Shown: positions 32,931-41,693, counted from the stretch's first letter. The stretch: 45,116 bases of DNA from Bryobacterales bacterium (GCA_003135055.1 PLDF01000429.1:1-45116); one strand, 5' to 3'. Numbers and translations are program-made. The notes: generated by a model not told the origin, from the letters alone.

Positions 32931-33850
32931 TCAGAAGTTCACCTTCAGGTCCATGCCCGAATAAAGCGACGCGACCTGGTCGCCATAGCCGTTGAAGGGC
33001 AGCGTGGGATGCCTGGCGAACTCGCCCAGGCGCCGCTCGGTGGACTGGCTCCAACGCGGGTGGTCCACCGCCGGATTCACGTTGGAATAGAAGCCGTATT
33101 CCTGCGGTTTGCGGATGTTCCAGGTGGTGGCCGGCTTCTGCTCCAGCAGCTTAATGCGCACCAGCGATTTCCCGCTCTTGAAGCCATATTTCCAGGGCAC
33201 GATCAAGCGCACCGGCGCGCCGTTCTGCGGTAACAGGCTTTCGCCGTAAAGGCCAACGGCGACCATCGCGAGCGGGTGCATGGCCTCATCCAGTCGGAGA
33301 CCCTCCTGATAGGGGAACGCCAATCCGGCGAATTTCGCCTGGGGCATCTGGGCCGGGTCGTAGAAGGTTTCGAAGGAGACGAATGCGGCTTTGCTGGAGG
33401 GCTTTACCTGATTGAGCAGGGCGCTCAATGAGTAACCCGCCATGGCACAATCATGGACCAGCCCTCCACGCAGCGGAAGCGATAGATGCGTTCTTCGAGA
33501 GGCGCCAAGCCGCGGATTTCGTCCATGCTGAAAGTGCGCGGCCGCGCCACCGCGCCTTCCACCGTCAGCGACCACGGTTCCGTCTTGAAGTCCTTGGCCA
33601 ATTCCGCCGGTTGGCTCTTACGCGTGCCGAACTCGTAATAGTTGTTGTATGTGGTGGCGTCCGTCACGGGGTTCGGCTTTTCGTTCGTGCTGAGCGGGCT
33701 CGGCTTGAGATTTGGCAGCTTGGTGGCCGCCAGCGCCCGGCTCGCCATAAATGCCGCTGGCAAAGACGCCAGGAATTTGCGGCGATCAAGGTATAGGGCC
33801 TTCGGCGTAACGTCCGAATAGCGCGGGCTGTCGGTTTTACGGATGATCAT
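32931..33850 (-). pseudogene. msrP: MsrP/YedY-type molybdopterin sulfoxide reductase, frameshifted
   Basis: Periplasmic MsrP reduces methionine sulfoxide in proteins using a molybdopterin cofactor. Visible: Tat signal LDRRKFLASLPAAFMASRAL, YYEFGTRKSQPAELA, and the Mo-ligand Cys127 in YRFRCVEGWSMIVPW. A one-base deletion at about 33438 then shifts the frame; the next frame continues AGYSLSALLNQVKPSSKAAF, WKYGFKSGKSLVRI and NPRWSQ-like end to 32931. Restoring one base gives a full protein of about 306 residues. The usual haem partner MsrQ (YedZ) is absent; DUF6644-like proteins follow instead. Confidence 0.82.
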
Positions 33851-33890
33851 ATCGTCCTAAAGTCAGCAGCGATTTGACAACACTTCTAAA

Positions 33891-33917
33891 ATACCCTATT
33901 CTCGATCAAGTTGGTGT
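33891..33917. promoter_or_regulatory. Operator-like site between msrP and the DUF1684 gene
   Basis: Left edge ATACCCTAT, shortened core TCTCGATCAAG, right edge TTGGTGT. It is one base shorter than the other sites. It lies 11 bases upstream of the DUF1684 start and 41 bases upstream of msrP, so it could control both. Confidence 0.42.
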
Positions 33918-33927
33918 AGATTAAAAA

Positions 33928-34833
33928 ATGATACCCTCCACTTCCCACACGTTCCGTCGCATGGCCGGGCGGATTCTGCCCGTTCTCGTCCTGTGGACCT
34001 GCGGCATGCTGGCTGAAACTATCGATGCCCAATATCGCGCCCAAGTGGAGCAATGGCGTCAACAACGCGAAGCGGGGCTCAAAGCCGACGGCGGGTGGCT
34101 TACCGTGACCGGCCTCTTCTGGTTGAAGGACGGCGACAACACGATCGGCAGCGACCCCTCGAACGACATCCTTCTGCCGCAGGGTTCGCCTGCCCGTCTG
34201 GGCGCCATCAAGCTGGAATCCGGCCGCGCCACTTTCACCGCGTCCGGGGCTGGGGTGACGCTCAAGGGCAAACCTGTGACTGAGGCGGAGGTCCGCCCCG
34301 TTGGTTCCGATGCGCTGGTGGCGGGTCCGCTGCAATTGCTTGTGATCAAACGCGGCGAACGGCTGGCGCTGCGGTTGAAGGATAACAACAGCGCGGGGCG
34401 CCGCGACTTCACGCACTTGAGTTGGTATCCGGTGCAGGAGGATTGGAGGATCAAGGCCAGGTTCATTCCGTCCCCGTCGCCGGCGAAGATCGTGTTCGAT
34501 ACGGTCATTGGCGAGCAGGAAAGCTCGGCAAGCCCCGGCTATGTGGAGTTCGAGCGAGGCGGCGCCACCTACCGGCTGCAGGCCGCCGCCGAGGGCCGCC
34601 GCCTCTTTTTTGTGATGCGCGACCAGACCAGCGGCAAGACCACCTACGCGGCATCGCGCTTCCTCTATGCCGACGCGCCGCAGGACGGCAGCGTGATTCT
34701 GGATTTCAACAAGGCGGAAAACCCTCCGTGCGCCTTCACCGCTTATGCCACGTGTCCTCTGCCGCCGCCGCAAAACCGGCTCTCACTCGCGGTCACCGCC
34801 GGTGAACAGAAGTACGAAGGATCTTCGCATTAA
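33928..34833 (+). CDS. DUF1684-family exported protein
   Basis: 301 residues with an N-terminal signal (RILPVLVLWTCGMLAETIDA). The family core is easily seen: YRAQVEQWRQQREAGLKADG then GWLTVTGLFWLKDGDNTIGS, ... GRRDFTHLSWYPVQEDWRI, ... RRLFFVMRDQTSGKTTY and LDFNKAENPPCAFTAYATCP with the C-P-L-P-P-P-Q-N-R-L end. The function of DUF1684 is not established. It is divergent from msrP and shares an operator-like site with it. Confidence 0.88.
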   Translation: MIPSTSHTFRRMAGRILPVLVLWTCGMLAETIDAQYRAQVEQWRQQREAGLKADGGWLTVTGLFWLKDGDNTIGSDPSNDILLPQGSPARLGAIKLESGRATFTASGAGVTLKGKPVTEAEVRPVGSDALVAGPLQLLVIKRGERLALRLKDNNSAGRRDFTHLSWYPVQEDWRIKARFIPSPSPAKIVFDTVIGEQESSASPGYVEFERGGATYRLQAAAEGRRLFFVMRDQTSGKTTYAASRFLYADAPQDGSVILDFNKAENPPCAFTAYATCPLPPPQNRLSLAVTAGEQKYEGSSH

Positions 34834-34986
34834 CCCGCCGCGAAATTGCTTTCGACTATTCAGATCGGCGCGGCGCGCTTTCGGCCGCCTTGCTCCGATG
34901 GCTCGCCGCACTTTCGTTATGATCTTCTGCGATGTCCAGAGCATGGCATCTCCGCTGAAGCTTAAGCTCGCGCGCGAGTTGAGCCG

Positions 34987-35583
34987 ATGATACTGAAAAT
35001 CCGTCAAGTTGGCGAACCAGCACTGCGCCAAAACAGCCGCCGATTGTCATTGGAAGAGATCCGCAGCCAGTCCGTGCGGGATCTTATCGAATCGATGCGC
35101 GAAACAATGCATGACGCTCCAGGTGTTGGTCTGGCAGCGCCGCAAATCGGGGTTCCGCTGCAACTTGTCGTAATTGAGGATACCCAGGAGGCTATTCAGA
35201 AGCTTTCTCCAGAACAAGCCGCCGAGCGCGAGCGCCGTCCAGTACCGTTCCAGGTCCTGATCAATCCAGTCTTGACTATTTTGGGCCGCGCTGCGGCGGA
35301 GTTTTTCGAGGGATGTTTAAGTCTGGCGGGCCATACCGCGATCGTTCCCCGCGCAACAAAGGTCCATGTGGAAGGTTTCAACGAGCACGCGGATCCGATT
35401 ATCATCGACGCGACAGGCTGGTATGCGAGAATCCTACAGCACGAAATAGACCATCTGCAAGGCGTTCTGTACATTGACAGAATGAATGCGCGCACGTTCA
35501 CGACGATGGATAATCATATGCGAATCTGGAAAGATAAATCGATCGCGGAAGTGAAACAGGCGCTTTCCGGGGAACCGGCCTGA
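34987..35583 (+). CDS. def: Peptide deformylase
   Basis: A 198-residue metalloenzyme that removes the formyl group from nascent N-terminal methionine. All three motifs are intact: GVGLAAPQIG (46-55), EGCLS (108-112, here followed by LAGHTAIVPR) and QHEIDHLQG (151-159), supplying Cys110, His152 and His156 as metal ligands. It lacks fmt next to it, so it is likely an additional, stand-alone deformylase. A role with the methionine-related genes nearby is possible but unproven. Confidence 0.95.
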   Translation: MILKIRQVGEPALRQNSRRLSLEEIRSQSVRDLIESMRETMHDAPGVGLAAPQIGVPLQLVVIEDTQEAIQKLSPEQAAERERRPVPFQVLINPVLTILGRAAAEFFEGCLSLAGHTAIVPRATKVHVEGFNEHADPIIIDATGWYARILQHEIDHLQGVLYIDRMNARTFTTMDNHMRIWKDKSIAEVKQALSGEPA

Positions 35584-35695
35584 ATTACGTCGACTTCACA
35601 GTTTTGACTGATTGAGGCCAGAGAAGCGAAGGTTTGTCGCGGTCATCCTATCTTTTGGCTATTTTTTTGGCCCAGGGACTTGCAAATCAGAGGGG

Positions 35696-35719
35696 CGCCT
35701 TTAAAATTCTTAAAAGGCG
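35696..35719. promoter_or_regulatory. Inverted repeat CGCCTTT...AAAGGCG
   Basis: CGCCTTT and AAAGGCG arms separated by ten AT-rich bases, 19 bases upstream of the DUF6644-like gene at 35739. A third CGCCTTT follows at 35730. It may be an operator or a hairpin of the short leader; no T-run follows immediately. Confidence 0.35.
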
Positions 35720-35738
35720 TGAAAGGTAGCGCCTTTGC

Positions 35739-36188
35739 GTGCTTCAGATCAACTACGATCCGGCAACCAATCCGCTGAATAACAATGAGTGGTCTTTTCC
35801 TTTGCTGGAAATTATTCATATCGCCGGCTTCGCGCTCGCGATCGGAACGATCTTCATAGTCGACTTACGCCTGATCGGCGCGGGAATGCGCAGGCGGAAG
35901 GCGTCTCAACTGGAGCGAGCCGTCGCGCCATGGACGCTCGGCGGTCTCGCCGCAGTACTAATTTCCGGGCCGCTCATCTGGAGCTCGGATCCGAACATGT
36001 ACCTTCATAATCGTGCGTTTGAGTTCAAGATGGCGGCCTTTTTGCTCGCGCTGGCGTATCAATACACAATTCACCGCAGCGTAGCGCTTCGCGACGCTGC
36101 GCCGCCGGTCAGCGTGCCAGTGGGAATTCTTTCGATCGCGCTTTGGATCAGCGTCATCGCCGGCGGAGTATTTATCGGCTTTGCTTAG
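35739..36188 (+). CDS. DUF6644-like membrane protein B1
   Basis: 149 residues, four hydrophobic segments, the third relative of the family in the window. Conserved His in FPLLEIIHIAGFALAIGT, VDLRLIG, and His in YQYTIHRSVAL. GTG start. It is followed after one base by a fourth copy, so each DUF6644 pair is a tandem duplication. Confidence 0.75.
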   Translation: MLQINYDPATNPLNNNEWSFPLLEIIHIAGFALAIGTIFIVDLRLIGAGMRRRKASQLERAVAPWTLGGLAAVLISGPLIWSSDPNMYLHNRAFEFKMAAFLLALAYQYTIHRSVALRDAAPPVSVPVGILSIALWISVIAGGVFIGFA

Positions 36189-36189
36189 G

Positions 36190-36837
36190 ATGGTTTTGTT
36201 TAGGACGGGAGCTGTGTCGATTCTGGAAATCTTTCAATGGGTTCAATGGACGCGTTTCGCCACCGCGTTGCGCGAGTCGGAGCTCGCCTATCCGGTGGTC
36301 ATGACCGGCCATCTCACCGGCATGGGCCTGTTCGGCGGGATGATTGCTATGACGGATCTGCGGCTGCTCGGTTGGGCGATGACAGGGATGTCGATCACCG
36401 ATGTCGTCGAACAGTTCCGACCGTGGAAGCGTATCGGCTTTGTGTTGGTGGTGGGATGCGGCTTGTCGTTGCTGGTTGCGAAAGCCGAGTTTTATTACCA
36501 TAATCCGTTCTATTGGACCAAGATGACGCTTCTTGCCCTCGTGGGCGTGCACGCGATCGTATTTCATCGCAGCGTTTACGGAAATACGAAGGCGCTCGAT
36601 TCTGCTCCCAAGATTCCGCGCATAGCCAAAATCGCCGCGTGCATCTCGCTTTTGTTGTGGCTTGGGCTGGTGGCGGCAGGCCGTTCGATTGCCTACTTCG
36701 ACGTTCCCGACAATCTCAGGCCGAACTATCAGGACCGCACGGGGGTGCTGCGCCACACTTCCATGGCCATGACAATGCTGGCAGCGAGCGTCGCGGCTCC
36801 GACCGCTACATGCGCGGTTGTAGCTGCAATGAAGTAA
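36190..36837 (+). CDS. DUF6644-like membrane protein B2
   Basis: 215 residues. The first 165 match the other copies: PVVMTGHLTGMGLFGGMIAM (His in helix 1), TDLRLLG, AIVFHRSVYGN (second His) and VAAGRSIAYF. A C-terminal extension (DVPDNLRPNYQDRTG onward) is specific to this copy and overlaps the 3-prime end of the CtaA-like gene on the other strand by 109 bases. The start at 36190 follows the previous stop by one base. Confidence 0.75.
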   Translation: MVLFRTGAVSILEIFQWVQWTRFATALRESELAYPVVMTGHLTGMGLFGGMIAMTDLRLLGWAMTGMSITDVVEQFRPWKRIGFVLVVGCGLSLLVAKAEFYYHNPFYWTKMTLLALVGVHAIVFHRSVYGNTKALDSAPKIPRIAKIAACISLLLWLGLVAAGRSIAYFDVPDNLRPNYQDRTGVLRHTSMAMTMLAASVAAPTATCAVVAAMK

Positions 36838-37529
36838 CTCGTGGCGCCGAAGTTCAGCAATAACATCACCAGAGACGCGATCCCCAGACTCCCCTGGACC
36901 AGAACCACGGCAATCAACGTACCCGCCGATCGCCTCAACGACGCCGGCCGCGGGTAGTTTTGGAGCACGACGGAAGAGAGAATCAACGCGAGAAGCGCGA
37001 CCGTCATCGCGACCGCGACGTGAAGCATGATCCCGATCGCGTTGTGCCGGTACAACGCCCCCAGCGTAATTTGTGCAAACACAACCGGCGGTGTTGCCGC
37101 GGCTAGCGGACGAAGAAACCGCCGGCGAACGTCCGTCAGTTCGGCGGGGCGATTCCAGCGCTCGCTCGTCATGACGGCAATAACGGCGGCCGTCGCGAAG
37201 AATAGATGCGCCAGCAGGGCATGCAAAACGCCCAGCGCGGGCGAAAGCGGAGTTCCTCGCCAACCGGCAGCCACGATCAAAGCCAGCATTCCGACACCGG
37301 TCCAGCCCAGTATGCGACCGAATTTCGCGTTCGAAGGGATACGGATCGCCAATCCAATTGCGAACAGCACGAGGGCGCCACCGAGAACCCGATGCGCCAG
37401 CTCGTTCGGGTCGACCGAAGATTGAGACTGACGCGCCACAACCTCCAGACTCGTAATGTAGGCGCCCGAGAGGATCACGACGACAGCCAGCGCGACGACG
37501 AGAAGGGACACGGTGTGCGCCGATTTCAT
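36729..37529 (-). CDS. CtaA/COX15-like haem A synthase family protein
   Basis: A 266-residue protein with about eight hydrophobic helices. Family features are GAYITSLEVVARQ and DPNELAHRVLGG with a conserved His, ALGVLHALLAHLFFATAAV with His pairs, GALYRHNAIGIMLHVAVAM, and SYFIAATTAHVAVGAATLA. These are the haem-binding His sites of haem A synthase. It would convert haem O to haem A or bind haem. Start overlaps the multicopper oxidase stop (ATGA); the two are one operon. Confidence 0.8.
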   Translation of the reverse strand: MKSAHTVSLLVVALAVVVILSGAYITSLEVVARQSQSSVDPNELAHRVLGGALVLFAIGLAIRIPSNAKFGRILGWTGVGMLALIVAAGWRGTPLSPALGVLHALLAHLFFATAAVIAVMTSERWNRPAELTDVRRRFLRPLAAATPPVVFAQITLGALYRHNAIGIMLHVAVAMTVALLALILSSVVLQNYPRPASLRRSAGTLIAVVLVQGSLGIASLVMLLLNFGATSYFIAATTAHVAVGAATLAASIVMAMEVWRSTPVRS

Positions 37530-39049
37530 CAGATCACTTCGAAGTTGGCCATCATGCGCATGTCTTCGTGCTCGAGATTGTGACAGTGGAAAACGTAGCG
37601 GCCGCGGTAGCCGTCGAACCGTATCAGGATGCTCGCGCCTTCGCCCGGCGCAAGATCGATAGTGTCTTTCCAACCCGAATCGAAAGGGCCGGGCCGGCCG
37701 CCGTGTTCGAGAACTTGAAACTGCACCAGATGAAGATGAACAGGATGGCTGAAATCACTCTGAATGCGCCAGATCTCGACGGAGTTCAGCTTCGGCCGCG
37801 CGTCCATACGCGCCGGGTCGAACGGCTTGCCATTGATCAGCCATTCGCGACTAAGACGGCTGAAGCTAAAATCGAACTCACGAGTCGTGACGGGGCGCTC
37901 CGCGGCTGGGTTCGGGATATCTCCGAGCCTGGACGGGATGGTCGAGTCGTCGCGCGAGTTTTTTGTCACATCGAATCGCATGATCTGGCCCACGCTGCCG
38001 GACGCAGCCGTGTTGATCAAGCGGACCGATGAACCGGCTTGGAACTGAGAAAAATCGACGATCACGTCAAACCGTTCCGCCGGCGCAATCCGGATGGTGC
38101 GCTGCGGCGCCGGCGCCGGGAGCATTCCGCCGTCGCTGCCGATTTGCACAAACGAATATCCACCGCGCGGAATCGGATCGAGCGTGAGCTCGTATCGCCT
38201 AGCGTTCGAAGCATTGAGAATCCGAAAACGATACCTGACCGCGTTAACCTCCAGACGGGGCCATGGCGTACCGTTCACGAGAATTACGTCTCCCAGGACC
38301 CCTCCCATGTAACTGTCCGTCGTCGCCGGCGGTTCGCGAAGCAGCGGGTCATGCAACGGATAGCGAAACGACCCGTTAGCTTCAAACGAACGGTCGCAGA
38401 TCATCAACGCAATTTCCCGATCGCCACGCGGCAACGGCATCTGTTCCTCGTTCGCGTCGCGCAGAATGTAAAACCCGGCCAATCCGCGCCACACTGACGC
38501 CGCCGTAAAATCCATGCGATGGTCGTGATACCAAAGCGTCGCGCCCGGCTGATCGTTCGAATAAATGTATTCACGCTCGCCCGCGGAAATTCTCGCCTGG
38601 GGATAGTGGTCATGACCCGCAAAGCCCCCGGCCGGCAAAATCAGATCCGTGGGATAGCCGTCATGCTCCGGGGGCGTGCGGCCGCCGTGCAGATGATTCA
38701 CGATCGGAACCGGGAGTTGGTTTCTCAGTCGCAGCGAAACTGGCCGCCCGCGTCTAGCTTCAATCGTCGGACCCGGAAAGATTCCGTCGTATCCCCAAAT
38801 CGGCGTCATCAGTCCCGGCAGAATACGAGCGTCTGTCGTCCGAACGATGAAGTCGTAGGCGTCGGTTGCCCCTTCGGTCCCGATTGGCCGCGCCACAGGA
38901 AGGCGGCGCAGCGGGGTCTCGAACGGCGCGGGAAGCGGCGCGAGACTCGGTAGCAGCCTCGCTTCCGGCCGGCGAGGAATGCATCCCACCGCCGCCAAAG
39001 GCGCCGCTAAAGCGCCATATTTCAGCCAATCCCTGCGTGACCCTTTCAT
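37529..39049 (-). CDS. Multicopper oxidase (CotA/bilirubin-oxidase-like)
   Basis: 506 residues in three cupredoxin domains. N-terminus: Tat-type RRDWLKYGALAAPLAAVGC, with a lipobox-like Cys23. Copper motifs in order: NHLHGG (type 2/3), LWYHDHRMD (type 3), HPVHLHLVQF (types 1, 2 and 3) and VFHCHNLEHEDMRMM, containing the H-C-H pathway and axial Met. It oxidises substrates, perhaps metal ions or phenols, with four-electron reduction of O2 outside the cytoplasm. It lies between a CtaA-like gene and a response regulator, all coupled by four-base overlaps. Confidence 0.93.
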   Translation of the reverse strand: MKGSRRDWLKYGALAAPLAAVGCIPRRPEARLLPSLAPLPAPFETPLRRLPVARPIGTEGATDAYDFIVRTTDARILPGLMTPIWGYDGIFPGPTIEARRGRPVSLRLRNQLPVPIVNHLHGGRTPPEHDGYPTDLILPAGGFAGHDHYPQARISAGEREYIYSNDQPGATLWYHDHRMDFTAASVWRGLAGFYILRDANEEQMPLPRGDREIALMICDRSFEANGSFRYPLHDPLLREPPATTDSYMGGVLGDVILVNGTPWPRLEVNAVRYRFRILNASNARRYELTLDPIPRGGYSFVQIGSDGGMLPAPAPQRTIRIAPAERFDVIVDFSQFQAGSSVRLINTAASGSVGQIMRFDVTKNSRDDSTIPSRLGDIPNPAAERPVTTREFDFSFSRLSREWLINGKPFDPARMDARPKLNSVEIWRIQSDFSHPVHLHLVQFQVLEHGGRPGPFDSGWKDTIDLAPGEGASILIRFDGYRGRYVFHCHNLEHEDMRMMANFEVI

Positions 39050-40074
39050 TCAGGACTTCCCGCACGCGGGCGAAATACGGAAACGGTCTGAACCACCACG
39101 ACAGCAAATTCGATTACACCAAGCGGAATATGGACGCGAAGAAAACGGCCGTAGCCGACGCCGGTTTGCAAACTTTCGGCAAGCAATAGCAGCGCGCTTC
39201 CAATCAGCAGCCAATATGTTGCGACGCCGGTGCGCAACCCGAATGCCGCGAGCACAATCTGGATCGAACACAACCCGAGAATTGCCCATGCGAGCCATTC
39301 GTGAAAACGAACCGCGTGATCGGCGCCGGAAAGAAACTCCCCTGCGAGCGCGGGCTGCGCCAGCAAAGCGCAGGAGTGCAAAACGAGCGCCGTCCTCAGC
39401 GCGAAGCCGGTCGCGCGCTTCATTGCAAGCCCCGCGTCCGCGGTGCGACTCCCGTCTCGATTCGATCGTTCGAACGCGATGCGAACCAATTGGCTGCGTG
39501 TACGAACGCCGGTCTTGCCGAAGAGCTGCTGGACTGCGGCCTTCACGGAGCCTAAGGAGGCGCCCAGGCTGTACGCAATATCGCGATTCGTTTGACCTTC
39601 GAGAACTCCACGCAGTACCTGACGCTCCCGCGGCGTCAGCAGAGCGGCCTTCGCACCGCTGGGATTGCCCACGCGGGAGATTGGCGCTTCTTCGCTCCAG
39701 ATACCACCTGCGGCCACTTTTCGGATGGCTTCGAAAAGCTTAGCTGGCGAGGTGTGCTTCATCACGACGCCCGATATTCCCAGCTTCCACGCGAGCGAAC
39801 ATTGGTGCTCGTTCATCCCGGCCGCGACCATCAGAGTTTTTCCCTGGAAGCCTCGCGCGGATGCGTCGGAAATGAACCGTGTTCCGGTCTCGGATTCCGG
39901 ATCGTAGTCGAGCAGCACGATGTCGATCGGGGTCCGCGCCACGACGGCAAGGGCTTCCTCCGCGGTTCCGCATTGCGCGACCGCCGCGAAACCGGGCTCC
40001 GTCGCCAACAGCCTGCTAACGCCTTCCCGAAACAGGACGTGATCGTCAACAAGCAAGAGTCTTATAGGTTCCAA
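39046..40074 (-). CDS. NarL-type response regulator fused to a four-helix membrane domain
   Basis: 342 residues from a TTG start. Residues 1-125 are a receiver: D10-D11 pocket, phosphoacceptor Asp56 (DIVLLDYDPE), Lys106. Residues 145-200 form a LuxR-type helix-turn-helix (LTPRERQVLRGVLEGQTNRD ...). From residue 218 (MKRATGFALRTALVLHSC) a membrane domain of four hydrophobic segments follows. A DNA-binding regulator fused to a membrane protein is unusual. The internal ATG at 39423 overlaps TGA in another frame (ATGA), as in normal operon junctions here, so a one-base error may have joined two genes. The stop overlaps the multicopper oxidase start. Confidence 0.72.
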   Translation of the reverse strand: MEPIRLLLVDDHVLFREGVSRLLATEPGFAAVAQCGTAEEALAVVARTPIDIVLLDYDPESETGTRFISDASARGFQGKTLMVAAGMNEHQCSLAWKLGISGVVMKHTSPAKLFEAIRKVAAGGIWSEEAPISRVGNPSGAKAALLTPRERQVLRGVLEGQTNRDIAYSLGASLGSVKAAVQQLFGKTGVRTRSQLVRIAFERSNRDGSRTADAGLAMKRATGFALRTALVLHSCALLAQPALAGEFLSGADHAVRFHEWLAWAILGLCSIQIVLAAFGLRTGVATYWLLIGSALLLLAESLQTGVGYGRFLRVHIPLGVIEFAVVVVQTVSVFRPRAGSPE

Positions 40075-40309
40075 GGCAATCTTTTCCGAAACGCTCTTTC
40101 CGCGGCAGCGTCGGACAGCGCCCGATCGATCGCGAACGAACATCCCGCGCCGATCGGATCGTAGCGCAATTCGCCCCGAAAAGAACGCACAAAAGCGCCG
40201 GACAAATACAACCCAGGGCCTGTTGCATCGGCCCCTTTTTGCAGCGGCTGAAAGAGCCCGCGCGGTTCGGAGATTCCACGTCCATCACCGGCGCAGCACA
40301 GCGTCGAGT
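40062..40309 (-). pseudogene. Sensor histidine kinase, C-terminal ATPase fragment
   Basis: Minus-strand frame GDGRGISEPRGLFQPLQKGA, then DATGPGLYLSGAFVRSFRGE, LRYDPIGAGCSFVID, stop TAA at 40062. These are the G1 box, the F box region and the G2 box (T-G-x-G-L-Y-L-S) of a histidine-kinase ATPase domain. About 80 residues remain; an in-frame stop lies just upstream and the dimerisation and sensor domains are gone. It overlaps the response regulator start by 13 bases, so it was the cognate kinase. Confidence 0.7.
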
Positions 40310-40391
40310 CCTACCCCGCCATAACTTCAGGCGCAATCGTCTATATCGCGGGACCGCTATGCGCGAGTTGCTGAGGAGCGAGAAGATTGCG

Positions 40392-40814
40392 CTATTGCTT
40401 CTTCTGGCTCCCCGGATCTCCTGGTCCGCCATCGCCCTCGGATCCTCCGTAGATGCTCCGGCCGTCGGGCAATGTGACACGCCGCGCATCGATCAGGTGC
40501 GAGCCGTCCTTGGCAAGATAACCGTCCACGACCAGCGTGTCACCCAACTTAATGTCGCCTTTCTTGAAGCCGCGCCTGGAAAGAGCGCCGGGTGCGCCGG
40601 ATTCGCAGCCCCAGTTGGAGACCTTCCCTTGGATTTCCACATCGAGATACAAATACGAATGCGGATTGGTCCATTCGATCCTGGTCAGCTTTCCCACCAG
40701 TCGCACTGGCTTCGTTCCATCAAATTCGGCCGCGAAGGAATGGTGAGCAAGCGCAATCGGTGCGACGGCGATTATTCCTGCTAAGGCCGCGGCTACGGCA
40801 AGTTGGACTTTCAT
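40392..40814 (-). CDS. DUF6152-family exported protein (intact copy)
   Basis: A 140-residue exported protein: signal MKVQLAVAAALAGIIAVAPIALA cleaved near AHHSFA, then HHSFAAEFDGTKPVRLVGKL and TRIEWTNPHSYLYLDVEIQG, which define DUF6152, and a small beta-barrel-like domain to residue 120. Function is not known. The gene follows 15 bases after the exported hypothetical and has a good AGGGAGGA site. A broken copy of the same pair is at 30.7-31.8 kb. Confidence 0.86.
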   Translation of the reverse strand: MKVQLAVAAALAGIIAVAPIALAHHSFAAEFDGTKPVRLVGKLTRIEWTNPHSYLYLDVEIQGKVSNWGCESGAPGALSRRGFKKGDIKLGDTLVVDGYLAKDGSHLIDARRVTLPDGRSIYGGSEGDGGPGDPGSQKKQ

Positions 40815-40829
40815 AAGTATCCTCCCTTT

Positions 40830-41693
40830 TTAATTTAGATTCTTCACGCCTGGCGGCAGAATAGTCTGCGCAGGATTGGATTTCGACGGTGGGGGCGGCA
40901 GCGGCGCCAGGGTGTCGTAGCCGCGCGTTCCATCCGCCCGAATCGACCCAGGTCCTGGGCCTAAATGGCCGGCAGAGACATCGATATTGTTTTCGGTGCA
41001 AGCCTCCTCGCGCGTCTCCCGCCCAGGCGCCAGGACCCAGCTCCTTTGGAAATGGATCGGCGCTGTGTAGAATTTCGGATCTTCGATCAACAGCTCCAGG
41101 TGAAGATGGCCGAGATCGGGACGGGTCCAACGCTCCACAATGTGCCGGCTCTCGCTGACTGGATCGGCGTTCTCGTCCGCCCAGGTATTGACGTCCTTGA
41201 AAGCGACAGAGTCGATGACGAACGTATTGCCGTCCCAGCTTCCGATCTCTTCGCCAAAATAGGTGGGGTCGGGATCTTCAGTGTGTTTACGGCCGTCCGT
41301 AGGAATCAGCCGGAACGTTCCGTATTGATAGAGAAAGACCGTGGTACCAGTCACTTGGAGAAGCTGGAACCCGCCGTCTCCCGCATCTTCACGCGGGATA
41401 CTGCCGGGCAGACAGCGGCTTTCGGGGTCGATCGTATGCTCCACGTTGAATTTGTGCGCCGCTTCTCCGACAGCCGTGAAGGGGAGCTTGAAACCGGGCA
41501 GGTCCTTCCCGATGTTGCCGTGCGGATGCGCGTTACCGTCGTCCCGCCAGAAGCCGGTGAGGTCCGGCTGACCATCGGCAGCCTTGGGCGTGGGACCCTT
41601 CGGTGGCGCAGGCACGCTTCCGCGACGCGTATCTTGGGCGGTCGCGGTAAAAACCAACACTGACGTTGCAAGCAATGCAGCGGCGAGTTTCAC
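40830..41693 (-). CDS. Exported hypothetical protein (intact copy of the D-L-T-G-F-W family)
   Basis: 287 residues from a GTG at 41693 (AAGGAGAG upstream), with signal VKLAAALLATSVLVFTATAQ. Core blocks: DGQPDLTGFWRDD, LPGFKLPFTAVGEAAHKFN, IDPESRCLPGSIPR, FLYQYGTFRLIPTDGR, EEIGSWDGNTFVIDSVAF and RHIVERWTRPDLGHLHLEL. Such proteins are common in Acidobacteriota and are paired with DUF6152 genes; function unknown. The upstream 41694-41952 region holds no gene. Confidence 0.78.
   Translation of the reverse strand: MKLAAALLATSVLVFTATAQDTRRGSVPAPPKGPTPKAADGQPDLTGFWRDDGNAHPHGNIGKDLPGFKLPFTAVGEAAHKFNVEHTIDPESRCLPGSIPREDAGDGGFQLLQVTGTTVFLYQYGTFRLIPTDGRKHTEDPDPTYFGEEIGSWDGNTFVIDSVAFKDVNTWADENADPVSESRHIVERWTRPDLGHLHLELLIEDPKFYTAPIHFQRSWVLAPGRETREEACTENNIDVSAGHLGPGPGSIRADGTRGYDTLAPLPPPPSKSNPAQTILPPGVKNLN

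Noticed and set aside
36172..37263. A 363-codon minus-strand open frame
   Set aside because: It is an arginine-rich shadow of the CtaA-like and DUF6644-like genes, without family features.
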